Positions 42,290 through 50,054 of a stretch of 64,000 bases of DNA are shown here, piece by piece. Numbering within the stretch: position 1 is the stretch's first letter; every line of letters starts with the position of its first letter. This DNA comes from Pseudoflavonifractor sp902362925 (GTDB taxonomy: Bacteria > Bacillota > Clostridia > Oscillospirales > Oscillospiraceae): assembly GCA_902362925.1 (NCBI GenBank), contig CABIYL010000003.1; one strand, 5' to 3'. A program made the position numbers and the translations under genes. Under the pieces are notes generated by a model. It worked only from the letters and a program-made list of their open reading frames with translations. It did no database searches and was not told the origin of the DNA.

Positions 42290-43048
42290 ATGGAATATTC
42301 CATTCAAGAGCTGTCGCGCCTGTCCGGGGTGACCACCCGCACCCTGCGCTGGTACGACCAGATTGGCCTGCTGAAGCCCAGCCGTGTGGCGGAGAGCGGC
42401 TACCGCTACTACGGCGGCGCGGAGGTGGACCGGCTGCAGGATATTCTCTATTACCGGGCCCTCGGGGTGGAGCTGGCCCAAATCAAGGAATGTCTGGACG
42501 ATCCCTCCTTTGACCGTCTGGCCGCCCTGCGAAACCATCTGACAGCCCTGGAGGCGGAGCGGGAGCGGCTGGAGAAGCTGATTTGGTCGGTGAAAGAGAC
42601 CATCGGAGCGGAAGAGAGGAATGAAATCATGAGCGACGAGCAGAAATTTGAAGCATTCAAGAAGCGGGCCGTGGCGCATAACGAAGAGACCTATGGGGCG
42701 GAAATCCGCGCCAAGTACGGCGACAAAGAGGTGGACGAGGCCAACGCCGCGGTGATGAATCTGACCCAGGAGCAGTACCGGGAGTGGACCGACCTGGGCC
42801 GGGAGATTCAGGAGCGGCTGGAGGCGGCGGTTCAGGCAGGAGTATCCCCGGAAGGGGAGGAGGGAAAGAAGATTGCTGCCCTCCACCGCCGGTGGCTCAC
42901 CATCACCGGAAACCGGTATGACCCGGCCAGACACCGGGGGATTGCAGAGCTCTATGTGATGGATGAGCGGTTCACCGCCTACTATGACAAACACACTCCC
43001 GGCTGCGCACGCTTCCTGCGGGACGCCGTGGCCCACTGGGTAAGCTGA
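42290..43048 (+). CDS. MerR-family regulator with TipAS ligand domain
   Basis: The 252-residue protein has a MerR helix-turn-helix (SIQELSRLSGVTTRTLRWYD, then GLLKPSRVAESGYRYY) and a coiled-coil linker, followed by a TipAS-type domain (residues ~110-250, including AVAHNEETYG, LTQEQYREWTDLGREIQERL and YVMDERFTAYYD). TipA-like regulators bind thiopeptides or other hydrophobic drugs. ATG 42290 follows AAGGAGG with 7 nt; ATG 42284 directly abuts the site. No drug-efflux gene is adjacent. Confidence 0.92.
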   Translation: MEYSIQELSRLSGVTTRTLRWYDQIGLLKPSRVAESGYRYYGGAEVDRLQDILYYRALGVELAQIKECLDDPSFDRLAALRNHLTALEAERERLEKLIWSVKETIGAEERNEIMSDEQKFEAFKKRAVAHNEETYGAEIRAKYGDKEVDEANAAVMNLTQEQYREWTDLGREIQERLEAAVQAGVSPEGEEGKKIAALHRRWLTITGNRYDPARHRGIAELYVMDERFTAYYDKHTPGCARFLRDAVAHWVS

Positions 43049-43050
43049 AA

Positions 43051-43090
43051 CAAGACCGCCTGGGTTCACAGCCCAGGCGGTCTTGTGTTT
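43051..43090. terminator. Intrinsic terminator between the MerR gene and the SDR operon
   Basis: CAAGACCGCCTGGG-TTCACAG-CCCAGGCGGTCTTG, followed by TGTTTTAT; it also suits the convergent minus operon. Confidence 0.88.
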
Positions 43091-43101
43091 TATAGATGAA
43101 C

Positions 43102-43806
43102 TCAGCCCTGCAGCGTCCAGCCGCAGTCGTTGTGGTAGATCATCTGGCGGGTCATGCCGCCGTCAATGCAGATGTTCTCGCCGGTGATGAAGCCCGCCTT
43201 GTCCGAGCAGAGGTAGAGCACCATGCTGGCGATGTCCATGGGATTGCCCACTCGTCCAGCGGGCTGCTGGATGGCGTCGGGACCCTCGTAGACAGTGTAA
43301 TCGGTGTCAATCCAGCCGGGAGAGATGGAGTTGACCCGTACTCTGCCGCTGAAGCTCACCGCCAGAGCGTGGGTCAGGGAGGAAATACCGCCCTTGGCCG
43401 CCGTGTAGCTCTCGGTCTGGGGTTGGCTCATCCGGTCCCGGGAGGAGGAGATGTTCACAATAGCGGCCCCGGGGGCAAAGTGGGGCGCGAACAGCTTGGC
43501 GAGGTAAAAGGGCGCGGTGACGCCTACCCGCAGGGCATAGTTGAACTCCTCATAGGTGCATTCGTCGATGCCTTTCATCAGGGGCAGGGCGTTGTTGACC
43601 AGAAAGTCCACATGACCACAGTCGTCGATAACTTTGCGGGCGAAGTCCTCCAGGACCGTCTGGTCGGCCAAATTGCCCACATAGTAGTCATTGGGCAGCA
43701 GGTCAATGACGCATACCCTGGCGCCCTCTCTGCGGAACTCCTCCGCAATGGCCTTGCCGATGCCTCTGGCACCGCCGGTGACCACGGCGACTTTATTTTC
43801 AAACAT
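43102..43806 (-). CDS. SDR-family oxidoreductase
   Basis: The 234-residue protein has the short-chain dehydrogenase motifs TGGARGIG (residues ~10-17), VNNA (about 70-73), the catalytic Ser in NISSSRD, and YTAAKGG (Tyr/Lys about 135-139), with ISPGWIDTDY near the C terminus. It uses NAD(P)H to oxidise or reduce a hydroxyl/ketone of unknown identity. It is the last gene of a four-gene minus operon. GAGGAGG precedes the ATG. Confidence 0.92.
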   Translation of the reverse strand: MFENKVAVVTGGARGIGKAIAEEFRREGARVCVIDLLPNDYYVGNLADQTVLEDFARKVIDDCGHVDFLVNNALPLMKGIDECTYEEFNYALRVGVTAPFYLAKLFAPHFAPGAAIVNISSSRDRMSQPQTESYTAAKGGISSLTHALAVSFSGRVRVNSISPGWIDTDYTVYEGPDAIQQPAGRVGNPMDIASMVLYLCSDKAGFITGENICIDGGMTRQMIYHNDCGWTLQG

Positions 43807-43818
43807 GGCGTGTCCTCC

Positions 43819-44133
43819 TCAGTCAGCGTCCTCGTCCAGGGCCTCCACCAGAAAGCTCACCGGCCGGAACCCGTCGTTGCAGGAGAGCATGGCGGACCTG
43901 GGATTTTTCATCCAGCCGTCGTAGAAGTTCTCTCCGCCGTGGCTCAGGGCCAGCACAAAGGGGGAGAGGGTGTCCCAGGCGCTCTGGCAGAAGCCCTCGG
44001 GCCGCTCCCAGCCGTTGGCGATGAAGACCTGTCCCACTTTCATGTCGCAGGCGTGGGAGATGGGGTTCTCATATTGGGCCATCAGGTCCTCATACTGGGT
44101 GATGCGCATAACGGTGATTTTGCATTTTTTCAT
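43819..44133 (-). CDS. TIGR04076-family protein
   Basis: The 104-residue protein begins MKKCKITVMRITQYEDLMAQ and has HACDMKVGQVFIANGWERPEGFC and AWDTLSPFVLALSHGG, the pattern of the TIGR04076 family found in many anaerobes. Function is unknown. Its start overlaps the deformylase stop by 4 bp. Confidence 0.85.
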   Translation of the reverse strand: MKKCKITVMRITQYEDLMAQYENPISHACDMKVGQVFIANGWERPEGFCQSAWDTLSPFVLALSHGGENFYDGWMKNPRSAMLSCNDGFRPVSFLVEALDEDAD

Positions 44134-44540
44134 ATGATGATACCCTCGCAGTGGTCCAGTTCATGCTGGATGATTTGGGCCGTCCAGCCGGTGAAGGTTT
44201 TCAGCCGCTCCTGAAAATGCTCGTTCTGCCAGCGGACCTTGATGGACTGCCACCGCTTGGCGGGTCGGATGCCGGTGAGGGAGAGGCAGCCCTCTTCCGC
44301 GTCGTAGGGGCCGGATTTTTTGACAATCTCCGGGTTGAACATGACCATGTAGGTGCCCTCATTGTCAAAGGCGATGATGCGCTTGTTCACGCCGATCATA
44401 TTGGCCGCCATGCCCACGCAGCCGTCCTTGTGGTGCTCCAGGGTCTCCAGCAGGTCGGCGGCAATCTGAATATCATCCGGCGTGGCAGGCTCTGCCTTTT
44501 GGGCCAGAAAGGTCTCGTCTTTGCAGATATCTCGAATCAT
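44130..44540 (-). CDS. def: Peptide deformylase
   Basis: The 136-residue protein has the three deformylase motifs: GMAANMIG (residues ~43-50; the usual form is GLAAPQIG), EEGCLS (about 82-87) and HELDHCEGI (about 125-133). The metal is held by Cys and two His residues. It removes formyl groups from nascent N termini. It is shorter and more divergent than type I enzymes, so it may be an accessory copy. It overlaps both neighbours by 4 bp. Confidence 0.92.
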   Translation of the reverse strand: MIRDICKDETFLAQKAEPATPDDIQIAADLLETLEHHKDGCVGMAANMIGVNKRIIAFDNEGTYMVMFNPEIVKKSGPYDAEEGCLSLTGIRPAKRWQSIKVRWQNEHFQERLKTFTGWTAQIIQHELDHCEGIII

Positions 44541-45109
44541 AGCTGTCTCTCCTTGTGCGCTTGAATGACTGCCGCAATGGTCTCAGCCGCAATGCGGGAG
44601 CCGAGTTCGTTGGGGTGGACGCCGTCAGGGGCGTAGAGGTCCTGCGTATCGGACAGCTCATAAAACCGCTGTCCCACATCGGCGAGGAGGGCGTGGTTTT
44701 CCTGAGCAGCCCTGTGGTATGCCTCGGACATGCTGCGGGCCATCTCGTCATAGTCCCAGCCCTTGGCCGCCAGCTTGTCCCCGCCTTTTTGGTAGGCCCA
44801 GGTGGCGTAGAGAATGGGGACGGCTCCGTTTTCCCGAATCTGTTCACAGAGCAGTTTTACACTGGAAAAGAAGCTTTTGGGGGTGGTTATGGGCCCGTTG
44901 CTCATCTCCTGGAGCACTACATAGTCCCAGCGTTCGGTTTTCAGCGCCGCCTGGGTCTGTGCGCCCAGTCTGGTGCTGGGGTTCAGGTGCTCGGACAGCC
45001 GGGCTCCGCCCCGGGTGTGGTGGACCACTTCCGCGCCGGTCAGACCGGTCAGCAGCCGGGGCAGATTGTTGGTGAAGGTGAAGCTGTTGCCCAGCATGAG
45101 AATACGCAT
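44537..45109 (-). CDS. SGNH/GDSL hydrolase
   Basis: The 190-residue protein has the block I motif MLGNSFTFTNNL (Ser about residue 9), VVLQEMSNGP with Asn, and DGVHPNELGS with the catalytic Asp and His. It is a cytoplasmic esterase of unknown substrate. The start is placed at 45109, after GGAGG; an extended start is possible but lacks a site. It is the first gene of the operon SGNH-def-TIGR04076-SDR. Confidence 0.85.
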   Translation of the reverse strand: MRILMLGNSFTFTNNLPRLLTGLTGAEVVHHTRGGARLSEHLNPSTRLGAQTQAALKTERWDYVVLQEMSNGPITTPKSFFSSVKLLCEQIRENGAVPILYATWAYQKGGDKLAAKGWDYDEMARSMSEAYHRAAQENHALLADVGQRFYELSDTQDLYAPDGVHPNELGSRIAAETIAAVIQAHKERQL

Positions 45110-45137
45110 GACGAATTTTCCTCCATGAAATGAAAAC

Positions 45138-46209
45138 CTATGGGGTGTACACCTCACTGACTGTCCAGTAGAAATCACTAAAATTATCCATTACAATATA
45201 TTGCGCGGAGCTGTCGTGGTAATAGTAATCAAGTAAATCAACCTGATAATCGGCGACGCCTAAATATGCTCCATGACCAAATACAGAGTGATTAAAACGG
45301 TTGTAAAAATGTAATCCGATGATAGTTTGACTCGGCCTGCTAAAAAAGCCTTCACCGTAGTCAATGGAATATTGATTCAAAAGTTCATGCAGCGAATCTT
45401 TTACTTCAGCAACAAGTGCTTCATAGTCTTCCTGCCCAAGACCAACCGGCTGATATGTATTGTCATCAATCAAAATTCCTGGTTCGATGTGGTAATTACA
45501 ATAGGGGAGTCTGCTGTCTATTCTCATAATAAATAAGTTATATTTACGAAAAATCGACCTAATTTGAGTATCAATAAATTCCCAATATTCTTTCTCGGAT
45601 AAAACAGGAATTGTCCAGCCAATTGGCAAATTTTCTTCGAATTCAGTTAATATATTATAGTTTTGAATCAAGCTTTTTTCGTCATCATCCAACGCATCAT
45701 AGGCTTTTTTGGCGCTTGTATAAGGAGCAAGGTCATCTTTATTCTTGATTTTTTTGATATTCTTTACGGCGTCTATTGCAGTTTCGACGGCATCAATTCG
45801 CGCTAAAAAATCATAGCGGGCTCTGGCGTCAACCAGAACATCATAGTTTTGTATAGACTGTTTTTTTTGGAGGTAATGCCTTATATGCATATTCTGCCGC
45901 AACAATATCATCCTTGCTGTCAAGTGTCACAGTTCCAAGGTGTTGGATCAAGTCACTTACATTTCGTATACGGTCATAAATCTCCCTTGCCTCAGCTAGC
46001 ACCTGGTAATTTTCTACGTGTTGTTTACCCTATTTGCTTAATGCGTCGTATGCCTGCTCGTCCTCGAGAATTGAATTCTCGCTATCAAGTGTTACGGAGC
46101 CAATGCTGGCAATCAGATCATCGACAGTCGCTGCATCTTTACTGGAACTACAGGCGGTCAGCGTTAATAAGCAGAGAATAGAGATTATAAGACATCGAAA
46201 ATTCTTCAA
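45138..46209 (-). pseudogene. Broken lipoprotein gene with repeated helical segments
   Basis: The reading frame starts at TTG 46209 (ribosome site GGGAGAG) with a lipoprotein signal and lipobox LTAC. It contains repeats of the form SIGSVTLDS...AYDALS, HLGTVTLDS...AYKAL and related copies, each followed by NY..L..AR..Y. An in-frame TAG lies at 46030-46032, and a frame change at the T-run 45861-45868 splits the rest, so no single protein can be made. The last ~230 residues carry a distinct domain ending YWTVSEVYTP. Base composition is lower in GC than the surroundings. Two mutations support real decay rather than one sequencing error. Confidence 0.8.
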
Positions 46210-46321
46210 AGCATTCTCTCCCACCAACATATTTATGAGTTATTTTACTACCGGCATTATAGCACAGCGGCAGAGGAAATACCACCGGAACAGCCCCAGA
46301 TATAGAGTCCGGAAACAGCGA

Positions 46322-46364
46322 AAAGGCCGCTGACTGGCGTGTGGAAGTCCAGTCAGCGGCCTTC
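46322..46364. terminator. Intrinsic terminator near the end of the magnesium locus
   Basis: AAGGCCGCTGACTGG-CGTGTGGAAGT-CCAGTCAGCGGCCTTCT is a 15-bp hairpin. On the minus strand it follows the small membrane protein gene after about 25 bp; the T tract is short. Confidence 0.65.
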
Positions 46365-46385
46365 TGGATGTTGGGTGCGTTTTTT

Positions 46386-46556
46386 TTATTTGCTGTCGGC
46401 TGCTTTGTGTTCCGCTTTGGGCTTCATGCCCCAGAACACCGCATTCATCACAATTACGATGAGCAGGACGGCGGACATGGCCACCCAGAAGCCCATATCA
46501 ATCCCAAACAGGGAAGTGCAGCCGAACAAATCCATCCACAGCTTGGACCAGGTCAT
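46386..46556 (-). CDS. 56-residue membrane protein downstream of mgtA
   Basis: A short minus-strand gene begins at ATG 46556, 7 nt after AGGAGA and 18 bp after the mgtA stop codon. The product starts MTWSKLWMDLFGCTSLFG, has one hydrophobic span (VAMSAVLLIVIVMNAVFW, residues ~25-42) and a charged tail (KPKAEHKAADSK). It is too short to be noticed as an ordinary gene. Its position after an MgtA-type ATPase suggests a small accessory subunit or regulator of the pump, by analogy to KdpF/MgtR-like small proteins. Function is inferred. Confidence 0.75.
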   Translation of the reverse strand: MTWSKLWMDLFGCTSLFGIDMGFWVAMSAVLLIVIVMNAVFWGMKPKAEHKAADSK

Positions 46557-46574
46557 ATAAAATTTCTCCTGTCG

Positions 46575-49340
46575 TCAGAGTAGTTCGCCGTAGTGGCGTA
46601 CATAGGCTTTTTTCAGGCTGGTTGCCAGCACCATATAGAGCAGGATGCAGGGGATGAGGTAGGCGAAATAGGCGGCAGGCAGGGCGACAAAGCCGAGCAC
46701 GGCGCCGAAGGGGGTAAAGGGGATGATGGTCAGCACGGCAATGCCGGTTAGCGTGAGCAGGGTCAGGGGAGCGGAGGCTCTGCTCTGGAGGAAGGGCAGC
46801 TTGGGGGTGCGGATCATGTGGATGACCAGGGTCTGGCTCCACATGGACTCCACAAACCAGCCCGCCTGGAAGAGACCGATATACTTCGCCTGCATCAGGG
46901 CCAGCTCCGCGCCGCTGAAATGGGAGGCCAGGTCGTTGAAGAGCACGCCTCCGGAGACAAACATGGGGCAGAAGATGAAGTACATGAAGAGATAGGTGGT
47001 AAAGTCGAAGATGGAGCTGGTAGGCCCCAGCCAGAGCATGAAGTTGCCCACGCTGGAGGCGTCCCACTTCCGGGGCTTGGAAATAAACTCCTCGTCCACA
47101 TTGTCCCAGGGAATGGCGGTGCAGGAGAGGTCGTAAATCAGGTTGAGGAAAATGAGGTGCACGCTCATCATGGGCAGGAAGGGGAGCAGGGCGGAAGCGG
47201 CCAGCACCGAGAACATGTTGCCGAAGTTGGAGGAGGCGGTCATCTTGATGTACTTGATCATGTTGGCGTAGGTCTTGCGGCCCTCAATGATGCCCTGCTC
47301 CAGCACCATCAGGTCCTTCTCCAGCAGGATGATATCCGCCGACTCCTTGGCCACATCCACCGCGGTGTCCACCGAGATGCCGATGTCGGCGGCCTTCATG
47401 GCGGCGGCGTCGTTGATGCCGTCCCCCATAAAGCCCACGGTGTGCCCGTTTTCCCGCAGCACTGAGACCACCCGTGCCTTCTGGTCCGGCGTGAGCTTGG
47501 CAAACACATCGGTGGACTCGGCGGCTCTTGCCAGCTCCTCGTCGCTCATGGCGTCCAGGTCGGAACCCAGCAGCATGTTGCGCACCTTCAGCCCCACCTG
47601 TTTGCAGATGGTGCGGGTTACCTTGTCATTGTCGCCGGTGAGAATCTTGGTGGTCACGCCGTGGCGGCGGAGGGCCCGGATGGCGTCCGCCGTGGACTCC
47701 TTGGGCGGGTCCAGGAAGGCCAGGTAGCCGATGAGCACCATGTCCCGCTCGTCCTTCACACCGAAGGCCCCCACGGGAGAGGGATTGCTCTTCTGGGCGA
47801 TGCCCAGCACCCGGAAGCCCTTGTTGTTGAGCTCGTCCACGGTCTGGAGAATCCGCTGACGGATATGCTCCGTCAGGGGCTGAACTTCACCGTCGCACTC
47901 GGCAAAGGAGCAGATGGAGAACATTTCCTCCACAGCGCCCTTGGTCACCATCTGGGTTTTCCCGGATTTGTCCTGCACCACGGTGCTCAGCCGCCGGCGG
48001 GCAAAGTCAAAGGGAATCTCGTCCACCTTTACATAGTGCTCCGACAGGTCCACCAGCCGGAGGTCCTCCGCCTCGGCCTCCTCCGTCTTGCGGATGATGG
48101 CCAGGTCCATCAGGTTCTTGTAGCCGGTCTGGAAATAGCTGTTGAGATAGGCGTGGCGCAGCACCCGGGTGTCGTCCTCGCCGTTTATGTTGAGGTGGTA
48201 TTCCAGCACTACCTGGTCCTGGGTCAGGGTTCCGGTCTTGTCGGTGCACAGAATGTCGATGGCGCCGAAGTTCTGGATAGAGTTGAGGTTCTTGACAATG
48301 GTCTTCTTCTTGCTCATGGACACCGCGCCCTTGGCCAGGCAGGTGGTCACAATCATGGGCAGCATCTCAGGGGTCAGGCCCACAGCGATGGAGATGCCGA
48401 AGAGGAAGGCGTCCAGCCAGTCGCCCTTGGTAAGGCCGTTGATGAAGAAGACCAGGGGAACCATCACCAGCATAAAGCGGATGAGAACCCAGGAGACGGC
48501 GTTTACGCCCTTGGTGAAGCTGGTCTCCACCGCCTCACCCGCCACCGAGGAGGCCATGGAGCCGAAGAGGGTGCTGTCTCCCACGCAGACCGCCACGGCG
48601 ACGGCGCTGCCGGAGACCACGCTGCTGCCCATAAAGGCGATGTTGGTGTAATCGGTTACGCTCTCTTTCTGCGGGTTTGCCTGGGGCTGCTTCTCCACCG
48701 GCTCGCTCTCGCCGGTGAGACTGGCCTGGCTGACAAACAGGTCCTTGGCCTCCAGAATGCGCACATCGGCGGGAATCATATCTCCGGCAGACAGGTGGAC
48801 AATGTCGCCCACCACCAGCTCGTCCATGGGGATTTCCACCTTTTCCTGGCCCTTGCGGGTGACTGTGCAGGTGGTGGTGATCATGGCCAGCAGCTTCTCC
48901 GCTGCGCTGCCGCTTCTGGACTCCTGGACGAAGCGGAGCGTGCCCGAGATGATGACCATGGTCAGGATGATGACCACCGTCAGACAGTCGAAGTCCTCCG
49001 GCGTGCTGCCGAACAGGGAGAGGGTGGGGAAGACCATGTCCGTCATGGTGGAGACCAGGGCCAGGCAGAGCAGGATGGCGGTAAAGGGATTGACAAATGC
49101 GCCGGCCAGCCGCCTGGGCAGGGATTTTTTCTTCTCGTGGGTCACCTTGTTGCTGCCGTATTTGGCGCGGCTGGCGGTGACGGCCTCCGGGTCAAGTCCG
49201 CTCAGCGGAGCGTGAAGCTCTCTGAGAAGGGTGGTGACCGAGGCGGCTGCCGCATCCTGAATGCGGCGGTTGTGCTCATCACGGAGGGCAGCCTGCTGGG
49301 CTGCCTGATGCGCCAAACGGCGATTCTCTTTCTTGTTCAT
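46575..49340 (-). CDS. mgtA: Magnesium-translocating P-type ATPase (MgtA-like)
   Basis: The 921-residue protein is a P-type ATPase of the MgtA/MgtB type: actuator motif TGESEPVEK, phosphorylation motif CTDKTGTLTQDQ (Asp about residue 382), KGAVEEM nucleotide-binding region and hinge MGDGINDAAAMKAADIGISVDTAVDVAKESADI read in sections. About ten membrane spans are visible. It imports magnesium at the cost of ATP. AAGGAGG sets the start; a leader peptide ends 4 nt before the ATG. The C terminus is followed by the small membrane protein gene. Confidence 0.93.
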   Translation of the reverse strand: MNKKENRRLAHQAAQQAALRDEHNRRIQDAAAASVTTLLRELHAPLSGLDPEAVTASRAKYGSNKVTHEKKKSLPRRLAGAFVNPFTAILLCLALVSTMTDMVFPTLSLFGSTPEDFDCLTVVIILTMVIISGTLRFVQESRSGSAAEKLLAMITTTCTVTRKGQEKVEIPMDELVVGDIVHLSAGDMIPADVRILEAKDLFVSQASLTGESEPVEKQPQANPQKESVTDYTNIAFMGSSVVSGSAVAVAVCVGDSTLFGSMASSVAGEAVETSFTKGVNAVSWVLIRFMLVMVPLVFFINGLTKGDWLDAFLFGISIAVGLTPEMLPMIVTTCLAKGAVSMSKKKTIVKNLNSIQNFGAIDILCTDKTGTLTQDQVVLEYHLNINGEDDTRVLRHAYLNSYFQTGYKNLMDLAIIRKTEEAEAEDLRLVDLSEHYVKVDEIPFDFARRRLSTVVQDKSGKTQMVTKGAVEEMFSICSFAECDGEVQPLTEHIRQRILQTVDELNNKGFRVLGIAQKSNPSPVGAFGVKDERDMVLIGYLAFLDPPKESTADAIRALRRHGVTTKILTGDNDKVTRTICKQVGLKVRNMLLGSDLDAMSDEELARAAESTDVFAKLTPDQKARVVSVLRENGHTVGFMGDGINDAAAMKAADIGISVDTAVDVAKESADIILLEKDLMVLEQGIIEGRKTYANMIKYIKMTASSNFGNMFSVLAASALLPFLPMMSVHLIFLNLIYDLSCTAIPWDNVDEEFISKPRKWDASSVGNFMLWLGPTSSIFDFTTYLFMYFIFCPMFVSGGVLFNDLASHFSGAELALMQAKYIGLFQAGWFVESMWSQTLVIHMIRTPKLPFLQSRASAPLTLLTLTGIAVLTIIPFTPFGAVLGFVALPAAYFAYLIPCILLYMVLATSLKKAYVRHYGELL

Positions 49341-49344
49341 GGTT

Positions 49345-49437
49345 TCATACCTCCTTGCGTGTGTTCAAGGCGATACAGCCGCCGGGGAGATGGAACTCCA
49401 CGGGCTGTATACGTTGGGGACTGCCGTCGGAATCCAT
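49345..49437 (-). CDS. Putative mgtA leader peptide, 30 residues
   Basis: A 31-codon open frame lies just upstream of mgtA: ATG 49437, preceded by GAGGGGAGG, and TGA ending 4 nt before the mgtA ATG. The last codons (AAG GAG GTA) are the mgtA ribosome-binding site, so reading of this frame must uncover or compete with mgtA initiation. The peptide MDSDGSPQRIQPVEFHLPGG continues CIALNTRKEV and has three prolines. Magnesium- and proline-responsive leader peptides (MgtL) control mgtA in enterobacteria, but this one is not homologous in sequence. Translational coupling is directly supported; regulation is inferred. Confidence 0.6.
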   Translation of the reverse strand: MDSDGSPQRIQPVEFHLPGGCIALNTRKEV

Positions 49438-49471
49438 GTCGTTCCCTCCCCTCTTGCGTCCTGAATGAGTA

Positions 49472-49523
49472 TAAAAAAACCGCAAGAAAAATCACATGGC
49501 GGAAACCTTGCGATTTTCTTGCG
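49472..49523 (-). terminator. Hairpin terminator/attenuator in the mgtA leader
   Basis: On the minus strand CGCAAGAAAATC (49512-49523) pairs with GATTTTTCTTGCG (49481-49493), followed by a run of seven T. It may end the winged-helix gene and/or attenuate read-through into mgtA. Two other CGCAAG copies (49507-49512 and 49453-49458) can pair with the same CTTGCG, giving mutually exclusive structures. No promoter of good quality lies between this hairpin and mgtA. Confidence 0.7.
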
Positions 49524-49542
49524 ATTTGGTAAGAATTTAAGC

Positions 49543-50040
49543 TTACAGTTTGTCGCTGAATTTGTATCCGATGCCCCAGATGGTCAGGATATACTGGGGA
49601 GCATCGGGATTTGGCTCGATTTTCTTCCGCAGCTTTCGGATGAAGGCCATAATGTTGCTGTCATCCAGTAAGTAGTCGCTTTCCCACACGGCCTGGTAAA
49701 TCTCTTCCTTGGTGAATACTTCGCCCCGGTTGCGGGCCAGGAAATACAGGATATCAAACTCCTTTGGGGTCAGTGAGATTTCGGCGCCGTCCCGGCTGAC
49801 CCTGCGCAGTCTGAAGTCGATGGAGAGGCTGCCGCAGCGGATGGTGTCCTCCGCCGCGGTCTCATGCGTTCCTTCTCCCAGCTCCAGCATCAGGGATTCC
49901 GCGCTGCCGTTCATCAGGTCTCCCAGTCCTTCCAGCAGCTCCTGGGCAGCGGGGGAGGGGGGAGCGGTGCGGAGCGCGTTGGAAAGCCAGCCTGCGAGGG
50001 AGAAATCCAGCGTGACAAATCCAATGTGTTTTTTCATCAC
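49543..50040 (-). CDS. Orphan OmpR-type winged-helix DNA-binding protein
   Basis: The 165-residue protein has a C-terminal OmpR/PhoB-like winged helix: LTPKEFDILYFLARNRGEVF, KEEIYQAVWESD and MAFIRKLRKKIEP...GIGYKF (residues ~85-163). The N-terminal ~75 residues are not a receiver domain; there is no phospho-acceptor Asp motif. So it is a response-regulator-like effector without its own receiver. It sits between the two magnesium ATPase genes, 14 bp after one, and probably controls the locus. GAGGAGG precedes the ATG. Confidence 0.85.
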   Translation of the reverse strand: MMKKHIGFVTLDFSLAGWLSNALRTAPPSPAAQELLEGLGDLMNGSAESLMLELGEGTHETAAEDTIRCGSLSIDFRLRRVSRDGAEISLTPKEFDILYFLARNRGEVFTKEEIYQAVWESDYLLDDSNIMAFIRKLRKKIEPNPDAPQYILTIWGIGYKFSDKL

Positions 50041-50054
50041 AGATTCCTCCTCTC

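Noticed and set aside
47661..49532. 623-codon plus-strand open frame opposite mgtA
   Set aside because: Antisense shadow of the pump gene, no ribosome site.
49345..49543. M-box (magnesium) riboswitch upstream of mgtA
   Set aside because: The leader is too short and none of the conserved M-box sequence blocks is visible; a leader peptide and simple hairpins explain it better.
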